Origin: Legionella maceachernii
Lineage (GTDB): Bacteria; Pseudomonadota; Gammaproteobacteria; Legionellales; Legionellaceae
Length of the DNA stretch: 64,000 nt
Direction of reading: 5' to 3'
NCBI RefSeq assembly: GCF_900167045.1
Contig: NZ_FUXJ01000003.1
Span: 212,578-276,577, forward strand
Shown here piece by piece: positions 56,878-64,000 of this stretch (position 1 is the first letter of the stretch; every line of letters starts with the position of its first letter). The translations under genes were made by a program, and so were the position numbers. The notes beneath the pieces are model-generated. The model ran no database searches. It saw nothing but the letters and a program-made list of their open reading frames with translations, and was not told where the DNA came from.

Positions 56878-57426
56878 TCAATTCGTTTCTTCTTTTTGCC
56901 GCTTTAGAAGAACGTATAAAGCACCTTCACCACCGTCCCGTGCCAAAGCACTGTGAAAGGCTAAAACCTGCGGAAATTGAGTTAACCAGCGATTAACCAG
57001 ATTTTTTAATACAGGTGCCTCACCTCGATGGCTGCCCTTACCATGAATAATTAAAAGACTCCGACGAGCTAAATCAGTTTGCTGCCCAATAAATTTAATT
57101 AATGCTTCCTTCGCATCATCCGGCCTAAGGCCGTGTAAGTCCAATTTTGCTTGCCAAGGAATTCTTCCTGCTTTTAATTCTCTTAATCGCTTATTAGGAA
57201 TACGATGACTACTATAGAACAAGATTGTGTTTGCCTGTACTTCCTCAGCATAATAATCAGAAAGATAAACGGTAGTTGTTCGAGCTACAGGTATTCTTTC
57301 TTGCTTACGGTTTTTGGTCCCTGTTGAGCCTAAGTTAATCTTATCACTCTTTTTTAGAGGCTTGACATCGCCCATCATTTTACGAAACAAAGCTTTGTCG
57401 TCTTCGGACAAAGAATCATCAGACAT
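56878..57426 (-). CDS. smrB: SmrB-type Smr domain endonuclease
   Basis: A 182-residue Smr protein (E. coli SmrB 183). After a charged N-terminal extension (about 1-90) it has the Smr domain with [15 protein letters not shown] near residue 95, [21 protein letters not shown] near 127, and a C-terminal [12 protein letters not shown]. In E. coli, SmrB cleaves mRNA at collided ribosomes. The gene is divergent from prmB-aroC as in E. coli, which supports SmrB over SmrA. The MITE-like copy B begins 39 bases upstream of its ATG, in the promoter region. Confidence 0.88.
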   Translation of the reverse strand: MSDDSLSEDDKALFRKMMGDVKPLKKSDKINLGSTGTKNRKQERIPVARTTTVYLSDYYAEEVQANTILFYSSHRIPNKRLRELKAGRIPWQAKLDLHGLRPDDAKEALIKFIGQQTDLARRSLLIIHGKGSHRGEAPVLKNLVNRWLTQFPQVLAFHSALARDGGEGALYVLLKRQKEETN

Positions 57427-57879
57427 AAGGATACTGAATTAACCGAAAGCATATATGAAGAGTATATACCCGTGATCTTTCAAAATGCTAGTTTTTGGAC
57501 GACTTGATTTTTTTGGCTGGAATTATTTTAAAAACGAGTAATAGCAATCCCTATTGGGAGTTTTTAAAATAATTCAGGCGGAAAAAGCAATAGACCAAAA
57601 ACTAGCATTTTGAAAGATCACGGGTATAACCCATTTATGATAAGAATAACGAAAGGATTCGTATCTTAGGATCCGCTTAAAGTGAGGTTTTTCGTCGCGA
57701 CTCACGGAGTCGGTGAGACTTTACGATTGCTTGATCCCACGGTCAAGCAGCGGGATGTCGAGAACTTTGAGAAAATTCAAGGTCAATCAAATGGGAAAGG
57801 TTAAAGGACAAAGTCTCTAAAATAACGTACAATTTGTGATAATTATGTGCTCTACGTTAGGTAAAAGGTTAAATAATTT
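57427..57879. other. divergent smrB-prmB spacer with MITE
   Basis: No gene is supported in these 453 bases. MITE-like copy B occupies 57465-57628. A CTCAC/GTGAG hairpin lies near 57700-57717, and a decayed CCGCGG-type repeat near 57733-57759. Confidence 0.6.
57465..57628. mobile_element. MITE-like palindromic element, copy B (inverted to copy A)
   Basis: A 164-base non-coding palindrome bounded by TATACCCGTGATC and GATCACGGGTATA. Both arms carry TTTCAAAATGCTAGTTTTTGG, whereas both arms of copy A carry CTTCAAAACGCTATTTTTGG. Differences from copy A therefore occur as matched pairs that keep each palindrome intact. Confidence 0.75.
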
Positions 57880-58794
57880 ATGAATGATTCTTACGCAACA
57901 ATAACAGCCCATTTTGAAACCATCATTGATTTTCTTCGGTTTGGTGTCAGTCAAGCGCATGCTTCTAATCTCTATTACGGTCACGGAACCGACAATGCAT
58001 GGGATGACATGCTTGCATTGATTCTGGGAAGTTTATCTTTACCGCTTGATTGCGAGCCCATGCTTTTACAAGCGCGGCTGACTTCTGTGGAAAAGCAAAT
58101 TTTGATGAATCGTTTATCCCGACGAATCATTGAAAAGGTTCCTGTGCCTTACCTTACGAATGAGGCTTATTTTTGCGAGCTGCCTTTTTATGTGGATGAA
58201 CGAGTGTTAATTCCGCGCTCGCCTATTGCTGAGCTTATCAAACAGCAATTTTCCCCCTGGATACAAGCAGATAGCGTGGAGCATATTTTGGACATGTGTA
58301 CAGGCAGTGCTTGCATTGCTATTGCGTGCCATTACGCTTTCCCTGAAGCCCAAATTGATGCTACTGATCTCTCTACAGATGCCTTGGAGGTTGCTGCAAT
58401 CAATCGCGAGCGCCACGGGCTACAAGAAGTCTTAACCTTAATTGAATCGGATTGCTGGGCTAATGTTCCAAAAAAACGTTACGATATCATTGTCTCTAAT
58501 CCTCCGTATGTCGGCTCGGAAGAAATGCAGACCCTGCCTGAGGAGTATCTCCATGAACCTCGACTGGCTTTGGAAACGGGTAACAATGGTTTGGCAATTG
58601 TTGAAAAAATTCTTATAAAAGCCCATGATTACTTAACAGACCATGGTGTGCTGGTTGTAGAAGTAGGCAACAGTGAAGATGCATTGGTTGATGCCTTTCC
58701 GCAGGTGCCTTTTACCTGGCTTGATCTCGAATACGGGGGACATGGTGTATTTTTGTTGACGCGCCAGCAATTAAAAGCGCATTTTGCGCCTTAA
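57880..58794 (+). CDS. prmB: PrmB, ribosomal protein L3 glutamine methyltransferase
   Basis: PrmB methylates a glutamine of ribosomal protein L3 using SAM. The 304 residues have a helical N-terminal domain, YFCELPFYVDERVLIPRSPIAELI near residue 92, the SAM motif ILDMCTGSACIAIACHYAFP near 133, and the catalytic NPPY in IIVSNPPYVG near 207. RSPI rather than RPET favours PrmB over PrmC. It is followed nine bases later by aroC, the same prmB-aroC pairing as in E. coli. Confidence 0.93.
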   Translation: MNDSYATITAHFETIIDFLRFGVSQAHASNLYYGHGTDNAWDDMLALILGSLSLPLDCEPMLLQARLTSVEKQILMNRLSRRIIEKVPVPYLTNEAYFCELPFYVDERVLIPRSPIAELIKQQFSPWIQADSVEHILDMCTGSACIAIACHYAFPEAQIDATDLSTDALEVAAINRERHGLQEVLTLIESDCWANVPKKRYDIIVSNPPYVGSEEMQTLPEEYLHEPRLALETGNNGLAIVEKILIKAHDYLTDHGVLVVEVGNSEDALVDAFPQVPFTWLDLEYGGHGVFLLTRQQLKAHFAP

Positions 58795-58803
58795 GGTAAC
58801 TAA

Positions 58804-59862
58804 ATGAGTGGAAACACATTCGGAAAATTATTTACAGTGACCACATTTGGTGAAAGCCATGGTACGGCGCTGGGTTGTGTAGTAGATGGTTGTCCTCCAG
58901 GATTAGTCTTATCAGAAAAAGATATTCAGCCCTTCCTCGACAAACGGAAACCTGGCCAGTCAAAATACACCACTCAAAGGCGGGAAGAAGACCAAGTCGA
59001 AATTCTTTCTGGGGTATTTGAAGGTTTAACCACAGGAACCCCCATTGCGTTACTGATTAAAAACAGTGATCAGCGCTCGAGTGATTACGACGCCATCAAA
59101 ACCATTTTTCGCCCAGGGCATGCCGATTTTACCTACCATCATAAATACGGCTATCGTGATTATCGTGGAGGTGGGCGATCTTCTGCGCGAGAAACGGTGG
59201 CTAGGGTTGCTGCAGGTGCAATTGCTCGCCTTTATTTGCAACGAGTGCTCGGTATAGACATTTTGGGTTATTTGCAGCAAATGGGTAATCTCTCTCTGGA
59301 TTTTGTTGATGAAACTGAAATAAATAATAATCCATTCTTTTGTCCTAACCAGTACCAAATACAAGATTTAGCAGAATACATCGACCAACTGCGGCGCCAA
59401 GGTGATTCGGTGGGCGCACGAGTGACAGTGATGGCACGTGGTGTGCCGATTGGATTGGGTGATCCCGTTTTCGATAAACTAGATGCTACTTTAGCTTATG
59501 CGTTAATGTCGATTAATGCAGTAAAGGGTGTGGAGATCGGTGCGGGATTTGCTGCTGTAACACAATTAGGAAGTGAACATCGCGATGAGATGACACGCGA
59601 AGGATTCCTAAGTAACAATGCAGGAGGGGTACTCGGTGGTATCTCCACTGGCCAGACTATAGTGGCAAGCATTGCTTTGAAGCCTACGTCGAGCATTATC
59701 AAGCCAGGTAAGTCGATTAATACTCAAGGTGAAGAAGTCACTGTGGTTACTAAAGGCCGCCATGACCCTTGTGTGGGTATTCGGGCGGTGCCGATTGCCG
59801 AGGCGATGATGGCTTTGGTATTGATGGACCATTATTTGCGTGATAAAGCGCAAAATGGCTAG
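58804..59862 (+). CDS. aroC: chorismate synthase
   Basis: AroC converts EPSP to chorismate, the last common step to aromatic amino acids and folate. The 352 residues contain the signatures [18 protein letters not shown] near residue 17, [27 protein letters not shown] near 106, and the C-terminal [17 protein letters not shown]. Length is normal (E. coli 361). It lies directly after prmB; the class II DAHP synthase of the same pathway is at the other end of the window. Confidence 0.97.
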   Translation: MSGNTFGKLFTVTTFGESHGTALGCVVDGCPPGLVLSEKDIQPFLDKRKPGQSKYTTQRREEDQVEILSGVFEGLTTGTPIALLIKNSDQRSSDYDAIKTIFRPGHADFTYHHKYGYRDYRGGGRSSARETVARVAAGAIARLYLQRVLGIDILGYLQQMGNLSLDFVDETEINNNPFFCPNQYQIQDLAEYIDQLRRQGDSVGARVTVMARGVPIGLGDPVFDKLDATLAYALMSINAVKGVEIGAGFAAVTQLGSEHRDEMTREGFLSNNAGGVLGGISTGQTIVASIALKPTSSIIKPGKSINTQGEEVTVVTKGRHDPCVGIRAVPIAEAMMALVLMDHYLRDKAQNG

Positions 59863-59986
59863 GAGCATAAACGACTTACTAGGTCTCGCGAACAAGTGGC
59901 GGGGCTTAGCGATAAAGGCTCCATAACAATAAATGTTATTATTCCCAAAGGAAAATAAATAATTTAACCCTTAATTTGAGGTAGTA

Positions 59987-61009
59987 ATGAACAGACGACT
60001 CAACATCGCAATTGTTGGTGCAACGGGTGCAGTGGGTGAAACGCTGCTGAAGGTTTTGGAAGAGCGCGATTTCCCGGTTGATAAGCTCTATCCTCTCGCA
60101 AGTCATCGCTCAGTCGGCAATACCGTTACTTTCAATAACAGTGAATTAGATGTGCTTGACTTAGCGGACTTCGATTTCAGTAAAGCGGATATTGCTTTAT
60201 TTTCTGCAGGTGGTGCTGTATCGAAAGAGTATGCCCCTATTGCTGCTAAGGCTGGTTGCATTGTAGTCGATAACACGTCTTGCTTTCGTTATGACGCCGA
60301 TATTCCGCTTGTGGTTCCCGAAGTCAATCCGCATCGCATCGCTGAATACAAAAACCGGGGCATTATTGCTAATCCCAATTGTTCGACGATACAAATGGTT
60401 GTGGCTTTGAAACCGTTACATGATGCAGTGGGCATTAGCCGTATTAATGTGGCTACCTATCAAGCGGTTTCGGGAACTGGAAAAAAAGCCATTACGGAAT
60501 TAGTTTCACAAATGGGTGAATTATTGAATGGACGTCCAACACGTGCTTCTGTTTATCCGTATCAAATTGCATTTAATGTGTTGCCCCATATCGATGAATT
60601 TCAAGAGAACGGCTATACCCGCGAAGAGATGAAAATGGTATGGGAAACGAAAAAAATCATGGAAGATGAGACCATCCTTGTGAACCCAACAACTGTCCGC
60701 GTTCCAGTGCTTTATGGGCATTCCGAAGCCATTCATCTTGAATTAAAAGCGCCAATGACTGTAGAGGAAGCGCGCAGGTTGCTTTTAAACGCGCCAGGAG
60801 TTAAATTAGTAGACAAAACGTCTAAATTACAATATCCAACACCCATTACCCATGCAATTGGTCACGATGAGGTTTTTGTTGGCCGTATTCGTAAGGACAT
60901 TTCTCATCCTAATGGATTAAATTTGTGGGTCGTTGCTGACAACATCCGTAAAGGCGCAGCAACAAATGCGGTGCAAATTGCAGAAATTCTGCAACGTGAG
61001 TATTTATAA
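59987..61009 (+). CDS. asd: aspartate-semialdehyde dehydrogenase
   Basis: Asd reduces aspartyl phosphate to aspartate semialdehyde, the branch point to lysine, diaminopimelate, threonine and methionine. The NADP motif is IAIVGATGAVGETLLKVL, the catalytic Cys is in ANPNCSTIQMV near residue 130, the Gln in TYQAVSGTG near 158, and the His in GHSEAIHLE near 242. At 340 residues it belongs to the shorter, Gram-positive/Pseudomonas-like Asd branch rather than the 367-residue E. coli type. A small unknown gene and the AnkH-like gene follow with short gaps. Confidence 0.95.
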   Translation: MNRRLNIAIVGATGAVGETLLKVLEERDFPVDKLYPLASHRSVGNTVTFNNSELDVLDLADFDFSKADIALFSAGGAVSKEYAPIAAKAGCIVVDNTSCFRYDADIPLVVPEVNPHRIAEYKNRGIIANPNCSTIQMVVALKPLHDAVGISRINVATYQAVSGTGKKAITELVSQMGELLNGRPTRASVYPYQIAFNVLPHIDEFQENGYTREEMKMVWETKKIMEDETILVNPTTVRVPVLYGHSEAIHLELKAPMTVEEARRLLLNAPGVKLVDKTSKLQYPTPITHAIGHDEVFVGRIRKDISHPNGLNLWVVADNIRKGAATNAVQIAEILQREYL

Positions 61010-61024
61010 TTTATACTTTAAATT

Positions 61025-61438
61025 ATGAGCGAATTAAGTAGACCAGACACTGATTTTCCTACCCGATTACCTACTCGTGATCGGGGCGAATCCTTATTGA
61101 AGGACGAAACATGGCACATGGAGAATCAACGACGTATTGAGGAAAAGAATGGCCATCGCAAACTCGGTGTGAGGGTTCATGAAAATGAACATTATGAACC
61201 CCAACAAGCACAAGCTGGGTTAGAAGAGGATTTTCAAAATGGGATGAAAGAACACCCTTCTTTGAAGGATAATCCCTATTTTGATGGTATTGCTGATATT
61301 TTAAATCAAAACCCTCATTTGAGTACACGCGAGGTTTTAACTAAATTTGAAAATGAACGCAGGGAACAGGAATATCAGCATAGATTAAAATTAGGGCTTG
61401 TGTCAGCACCAAAATTTAATCCAAACCCTAATCCTTAG
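61025..61438 (+). CDS. small charged hypothetical protein between asd and the AnkH-like gene
   Basis: I do not recognise this 137-residue protein. It is highly polar and charged, with low hydrophobicity through residue 70 (RDRGESLLKDETWHMENQ, ENEHYEPQQAQAG). A short folded-looking part follows (NPYFDGIADILNQNPHLSTREVLTKFENERREQEY), and an Asn-Pro repeat tail (PNPNP). There is no signal peptide. It starts 15 bases after asd and ends 9 bases before the AnkH-like start, so it is probably in the same transcript. A chaperone or partner for the downstream effector is possible only from position. Confidence 0.6.
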   Translation: MSELSRPDTDFPTRLPTRDRGESLLKDETWHMENQRRIEEKNGHRKLGVRVHENEHYEPQQAQAGLEEDFQNGMKEHPSLKDNPYFDGIADILNQNPHLSTREVLTKFENERREQEYQHRLKLGLVSAPKFNPNPNP

Positions 61439-61447
61439 GATCGTTAA

Positions 61448-62878
61448 ATGACCATTGCTGATGATATTATTAGCTCCCGTATGCCTGATTTCGATCATTA
61501 TTTGAATCAAGGCGAATCTTTGGATGATATTGATGAATACGGTTTCACGCCACTGATTGAGTGTGCGATTATTGGCCAAGTGGATATTGCTCAGCAATTA
61601 CTCATACGGGGGGCTAATGTCAATAAGGGTGACGTTACAGGAAGGACGCCACTTCATTGGGCAGCTGATAATAATAACCTTGAATTAGCCGAGTTGTTTT
61701 TACAGCATGGTGCTGATCCTAATGCCTATACCAGTTCAGGCCTCTCTATCCTTGTTTATCCAGTTTTAAGAGGTTACGACAATCTTAAGCATTTACTTTA
61801 TCAGTATGGAGCAAAATTGGATTTTGCCCTTGATTTTATAAATGCCAAATTACTAGGGCACCGTTACGAATTAAAAGGGTATGTCGATATCGTTAATGCT
61901 CAAAATGAATTTATTGAGCTTAATTATGAAGGCTTTATGCTTGAATTCACTGTAGCTGTCGTCAAAGATTCTCTGCGACGTTTTACCAGCAGTTATTCTA
62001 CACGTCATTTGCGAGATCATTTTTCTCTTATATACCCGATAATGGATGCCTTTACCGTGGCAGGGGAATTATTAAAATTGCAACATAATCTCTCTGTGAA
62101 TTTGGGGGAAACTAACAAACCTATACTTGCTCGCATACTGCAACAATCACCGATGCTAATTTTACCAGCAGCAAGCAAGGGACATGCTCTTGGTTTTATT
62201 CGTTATAAAGAATGGTGGGCTAAGATTGACCGGGGTGAGAATAGTTTGAGGGAAGGTACTGTTAACATTTACCGCATTACTAATCCAAAAGTCTTCGACA
62301 TTCGTTTTTTGCAGGACTTTCTTTATAAGAGACAACCTCGCCGTTATTTTCACCAAGTGATTAACCAAAAATTAGGGTTAATCCCCTTTGCTAAAATGCC
62401 TATTAGTCCTCAAATCACGGGTAACTGTTCTTGGGCTAATGTGCAGGCCATTGTGCCTGTTGCTTATGCATTACAACAGCTTTCACAAGCCACGAATCAA
62501 GAATTTGATGCCCATACGGCGATAAGACTTTACGATGATTGGGTCGAGTGGGATAAAGATCGGGCACTTGATGAATGCATACATCGTTTTTATTTAGCAA
62601 ATCCTATTCGTAAAGCAAGTTTTGCTGCCATGCTCGGAGCAGTCCTTTTTCAAGCCTGCGATTATGGTAAGGCATATCATGTGAAGCGCGCTGAGAAAAT
62701 ATTAACCATTCTTACGCTACCTGAATATTACTATATTCTGCAAAGTTACCTCGAAGCGTATTGCATTAAGCGATTAACTCGCCGAGGGAATAATTTACTT
62801 AAATTGCTCGATGATTGTGGAGTCAATCCCAATATTGGTGTCACACCCATTGCTACTGGTTTGAAAGAATCGGAATAA
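61448..62878 (+). CDS. ankH: AnkH/LegA3-like ankyrin effector with cysteine-protease-like domain
   Basis: The 476-residue protein has ankyrin repeats at about 28-125 (YGFTPLIECAIIGQVDIAQQLL, GRTPLHWAADNNNLELAELFLQHGADPN). A larger C-terminal domain contains KGHALGFIRYKEWWAKIDRG (His246, Asp261) and GNCSWANVQAIVPVA (Cys327). A His..Asp..Cys set in this order fits a cysteine-protease-like site. The overall plan and length match Legionella AnkH/LegA3 (lpg2300), which I recall as one of the few effectors conserved across the genus; this is from memory of the family, not alignment. AGGA lies 7 bases before ATG 61448. No signal peptide is present, as expected for a Dot/Icm substrate. Confidence 0.75.
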   Translation: MTIADDIISSRMPDFDHYLNQGESLDDIDEYGFTPLIECAIIGQVDIAQQLLIRGANVNKGDVTGRTPLHWAADNNNLELAELFLQHGADPNAYTSSGLSILVYPVLRGYDNLKHLLYQYGAKLDFALDFINAKLLGHRYELKGYVDIVNAQNEFIELNYEGFMLEFTVAVVKDSLRRFTSSYSTRHLRDHFSLIYPIMDAFTVAGELLKLQHNLSVNLGETNKPILARILQQSPMLILPAASKGHALGFIRYKEWWAKIDRGENSLREGTVNIYRITNPKVFDIRFLQDFLYKRQPRRYFHQVINQKLGLIPFAKMPISPQITGNCSWANVQAIVPVAYALQQLSQATNQEFDAHTAIRLYDDWVEWDKDRALDECIHRFYLANPIRKASFAAMLGAVLFQACDYGKAYHVKRAEKILTILTLPEYYYILQSYLEAYCIKRLTRRGNNLLKLLDDCGVNPNIGVTPIATGLKESE

Positions 62879-62913
62879 GATTCTACTTACAGGGCTTTGA
62901 CAAAGCTTATATT

Positions 62914-62991
62914 GTAGCCTGAGTGAAGCGCAGCGTAACCCAGGATTCATGTGAAAAAATCCCGGGTTACGCTGCGCTTCACCCAGGCTAC
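62914..62991. repeat. GTAGCCTGG palindromic repeat, copy 2
   Basis: A 78-base palindrome bounded by GTAGCC and GGCTAC with inner AGCGCAGCGTAACCC pairing GGGTTACGCTGCGCT. It shares its core with copy 1 at 47177-47257. It lies 36 bases after the AnkH-like gene, where it may stop or stabilise that transcript. Confidence 0.7.
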
Positions 62992-63033
62992 GACTATACT
63001 GTATATATCCCTTGCGTATAGTTGGGAGCTCTC

Positions 63034-64000
63034 ATGTCTGATTTTTCATACGAGACTCTGAATACGACCCAAGATATTCCTAGAACCAAATTCGAAAATA
63101 GTAATAATAAGAGTTATGAGTATTACATCACCAATGACTCTCCTTTCGCGATTTTTGAACCACCCCAGGCAGAATGGGCAGATAAACCCGACAATCAATC
63201 ACCTTGGAAAATTCATTTAAATGTCAATAAAGATCAGTTAGCACAAGCTTGGGATTTAATTCATCCTTTTTTGTTAGAGCAAGAGGTGCCTAGTTTCAAA
63301 GTGACTCGGCTAAGTAGGGCAGAGAAAGCAGAGACTGAAGATTCGGCAATGTCGTCGCGTGTCTCAGAAGGGGCTCAAATTACTATTTATATTCCTAAGG
63401 GAAAAGAATACCAATACAATCAGCTGGCTGCCCAGATCGAGCAAAAACTCCTGAAACATGGCATCCAGCCTGGTCAATTTGCCGACAGTGATAAAAAAAT
63501 AGGTGTTTTTGCTTCAGTTCGTGGGGCAGGTATCCCAGGGGGTGAGCCTGCTTATTTGGAAGCAACTCAAGCTACTCATTACAATCCTCACCATTTGGAT
63601 GATCCTTTTGTGATGCAAGAGTCTCAGATAATAGCTCAGTTTACTCAAAGGTTGTTAACTGGCTATTTAACAGAAGACTATGCACAGAAACGAATTGGAA
63701 CCGCGATCGAGCATAAAGATCCAGGGATGCTTACTCGATTATTTGATCAGATGAAGTTTGATGGAAGTGAACTGTTAGCGAATACGAGAGCTGCGGCTGA
63801 GGCAGGTAATTTAGAGGGTTATTTAAGCCAGTTTGCGAGAGGTTGTGCTCGCCAGCTTTTTAATGATGATCTTACCGATCTTAATCCCTCGGTCAAAAAC
63901 GCGATTGGCGAGCAAAATTATGACAAGCTTGTCGAAACGTGTGGGAGTAAAGAGGAGTTAATAAAAAAAATGCTTCAAGCAACGATTGCTTTGCATACTC
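63034..64000 (+). CDS. SpvC/OspF-type phosphothreonine-lyase-like protein, candidate effector (3' end outside window)
   Basis: The frame from ATG 63034 stays open to the window end (322 codons). Residues about 57-170 carry the pattern of SpvC/OspF phosphothreonine lyases, which remove phosphate from MAP-kinase threonines by beta-elimination. Lys59-x-His61 (WKIHLNV), Lys89 (SFKVTRLS), Arg109 and Tyr119 (RVSEGAQITIY), Asp151 and Arg163 (SVRGAG) correspond to SpvC K104/H106, K136, R148/Y158, D201 and R213. The spacings 109-119 and 151-163 are identical to SpvC (residue numbers from memory). The position of SpvC R220 is Gly170. At least 150 further residues without a recognised domain follow, whereas SpvC ends soon after its domain (241 residues). 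Confidence 0.7.
   Translation, partial: MSDFSYETLNTTQDIPRTKFENSNNKSYEYYITNDSPFAIFEPPQAEWADKPDNQSPWKIHLNVNKDQLAQAWDLIHPFLLEQEVPSFKVTRLSRAEKAETEDSAMSSRVSEGAQITIYIPKGKEYQYNQLAAQIEQKLLKHGIQPGQFADSDKKIGVFASVRGAGIPGGEPAYLEATQATHYNPHHLDDPFVMQESQIIAQFTQRLLTGYLTEDYAQKRIGTAIEHKDPGMLTRLFDQMKFDGSELLANTRAAAEAGNLEGYLSQFARGCARQLFNDDLTDLNPSVKNAIGEQNYDKLVETCGSKEELIKKMLQATIALHT

Noticed and set aside
62993-63022. ACTATAC/GTATAGT inverted repeat ahead of the SpvC-like gene as an operator
   Set aside because: The arms are only 7 bases of A/T-rich sequence with a 16-base gap, which is expected often by chance.

Overview
The window reads as chromosome from an intracellular gammaproteobacterium of the order Legionellales (Legionella, Coxiella, Berkiella or Aquicella type). 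Three things point there. The conserved genes are gammaproteobacterial in sequence and order (gmk-rpoZ-spoT-ridA, tig-clpP-clpX-lon-hupB-ppiD, smrB/prmB-aroC). An AnkH/LegA3-like ankyrin plus cysteine-protease-like protein, which I recall as a core Legionella effector family, lies just after asd. Several other genes look like eukaryotic-style Dot/Icm effectors. Genus cannot be fixed from the sequence alone.

Layout. 1-6.2 kb: tail of a YheT-like hydrolase, then on the minus strand a 1242-residue ankyrin/patatin/coiled-coil protein, a small Gly/Ala-rich membrane protein and a class II DAHP synthase. 6.3-14.3 kb: the grpE-dnaK-dnaJ heat-shock cluster with two clear sigma32-type promoters, then carA (without carB) and the SAM-cycle pair metK-ahcY. 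14.4-28.1 kb, minus strand: a membrane adenylate cyclase, a leucine-rich-repeat protein, an OafA-type acyltransferase, an RND efflux pair, two small proteins, and yggT-proC-yggS-rph. 28.5-36.0 kb, plus strand: yicC-gmk-rpoZ-spoT-ridA, a retropepsin-like protease, uup and a small membrane protein. 36.3-40.7 kb: an unrecognised 1469-residue protein behind a PmrA-box-like direct repeat. 40.7-43.6 kb: murI, a tyrosine recombinase facing away, and a Pro-Arg-His-Leu tRNA cluster. 43.6-52.4 kb: the proteostasis block tig-clpP-clpX-lon-hupB-tRNA-Val-tRNA-Asp-ppiD. 52.4-54.8 kb: two unrecognised genes. 55-57.6 kb: fabI-udk-smrB bracketed by two inverted copies of a palindromic MITE-like element. 57.9 kb to the end: prmB-aroC-asd, a small unknown, the AnkH-like gene, and a truncated gene whose N-terminal half carries most of the active-site pattern of the SpvC/OspF phosphothreonine lyases.

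The housekeeping backbone is conserved in order, and candidate effectors are inserted singly between backbone genes rather than as an island. Intergenic DNA is rich in small palindromic repeat families. I did not find a clearly new multi-gene system. The most notable items are the partial phosphothreonine-lyase-like gene, the patatin fusion, the 1469-residue protein with its possible PmrA box, and the MITE pair whose arms differ by paired changes.
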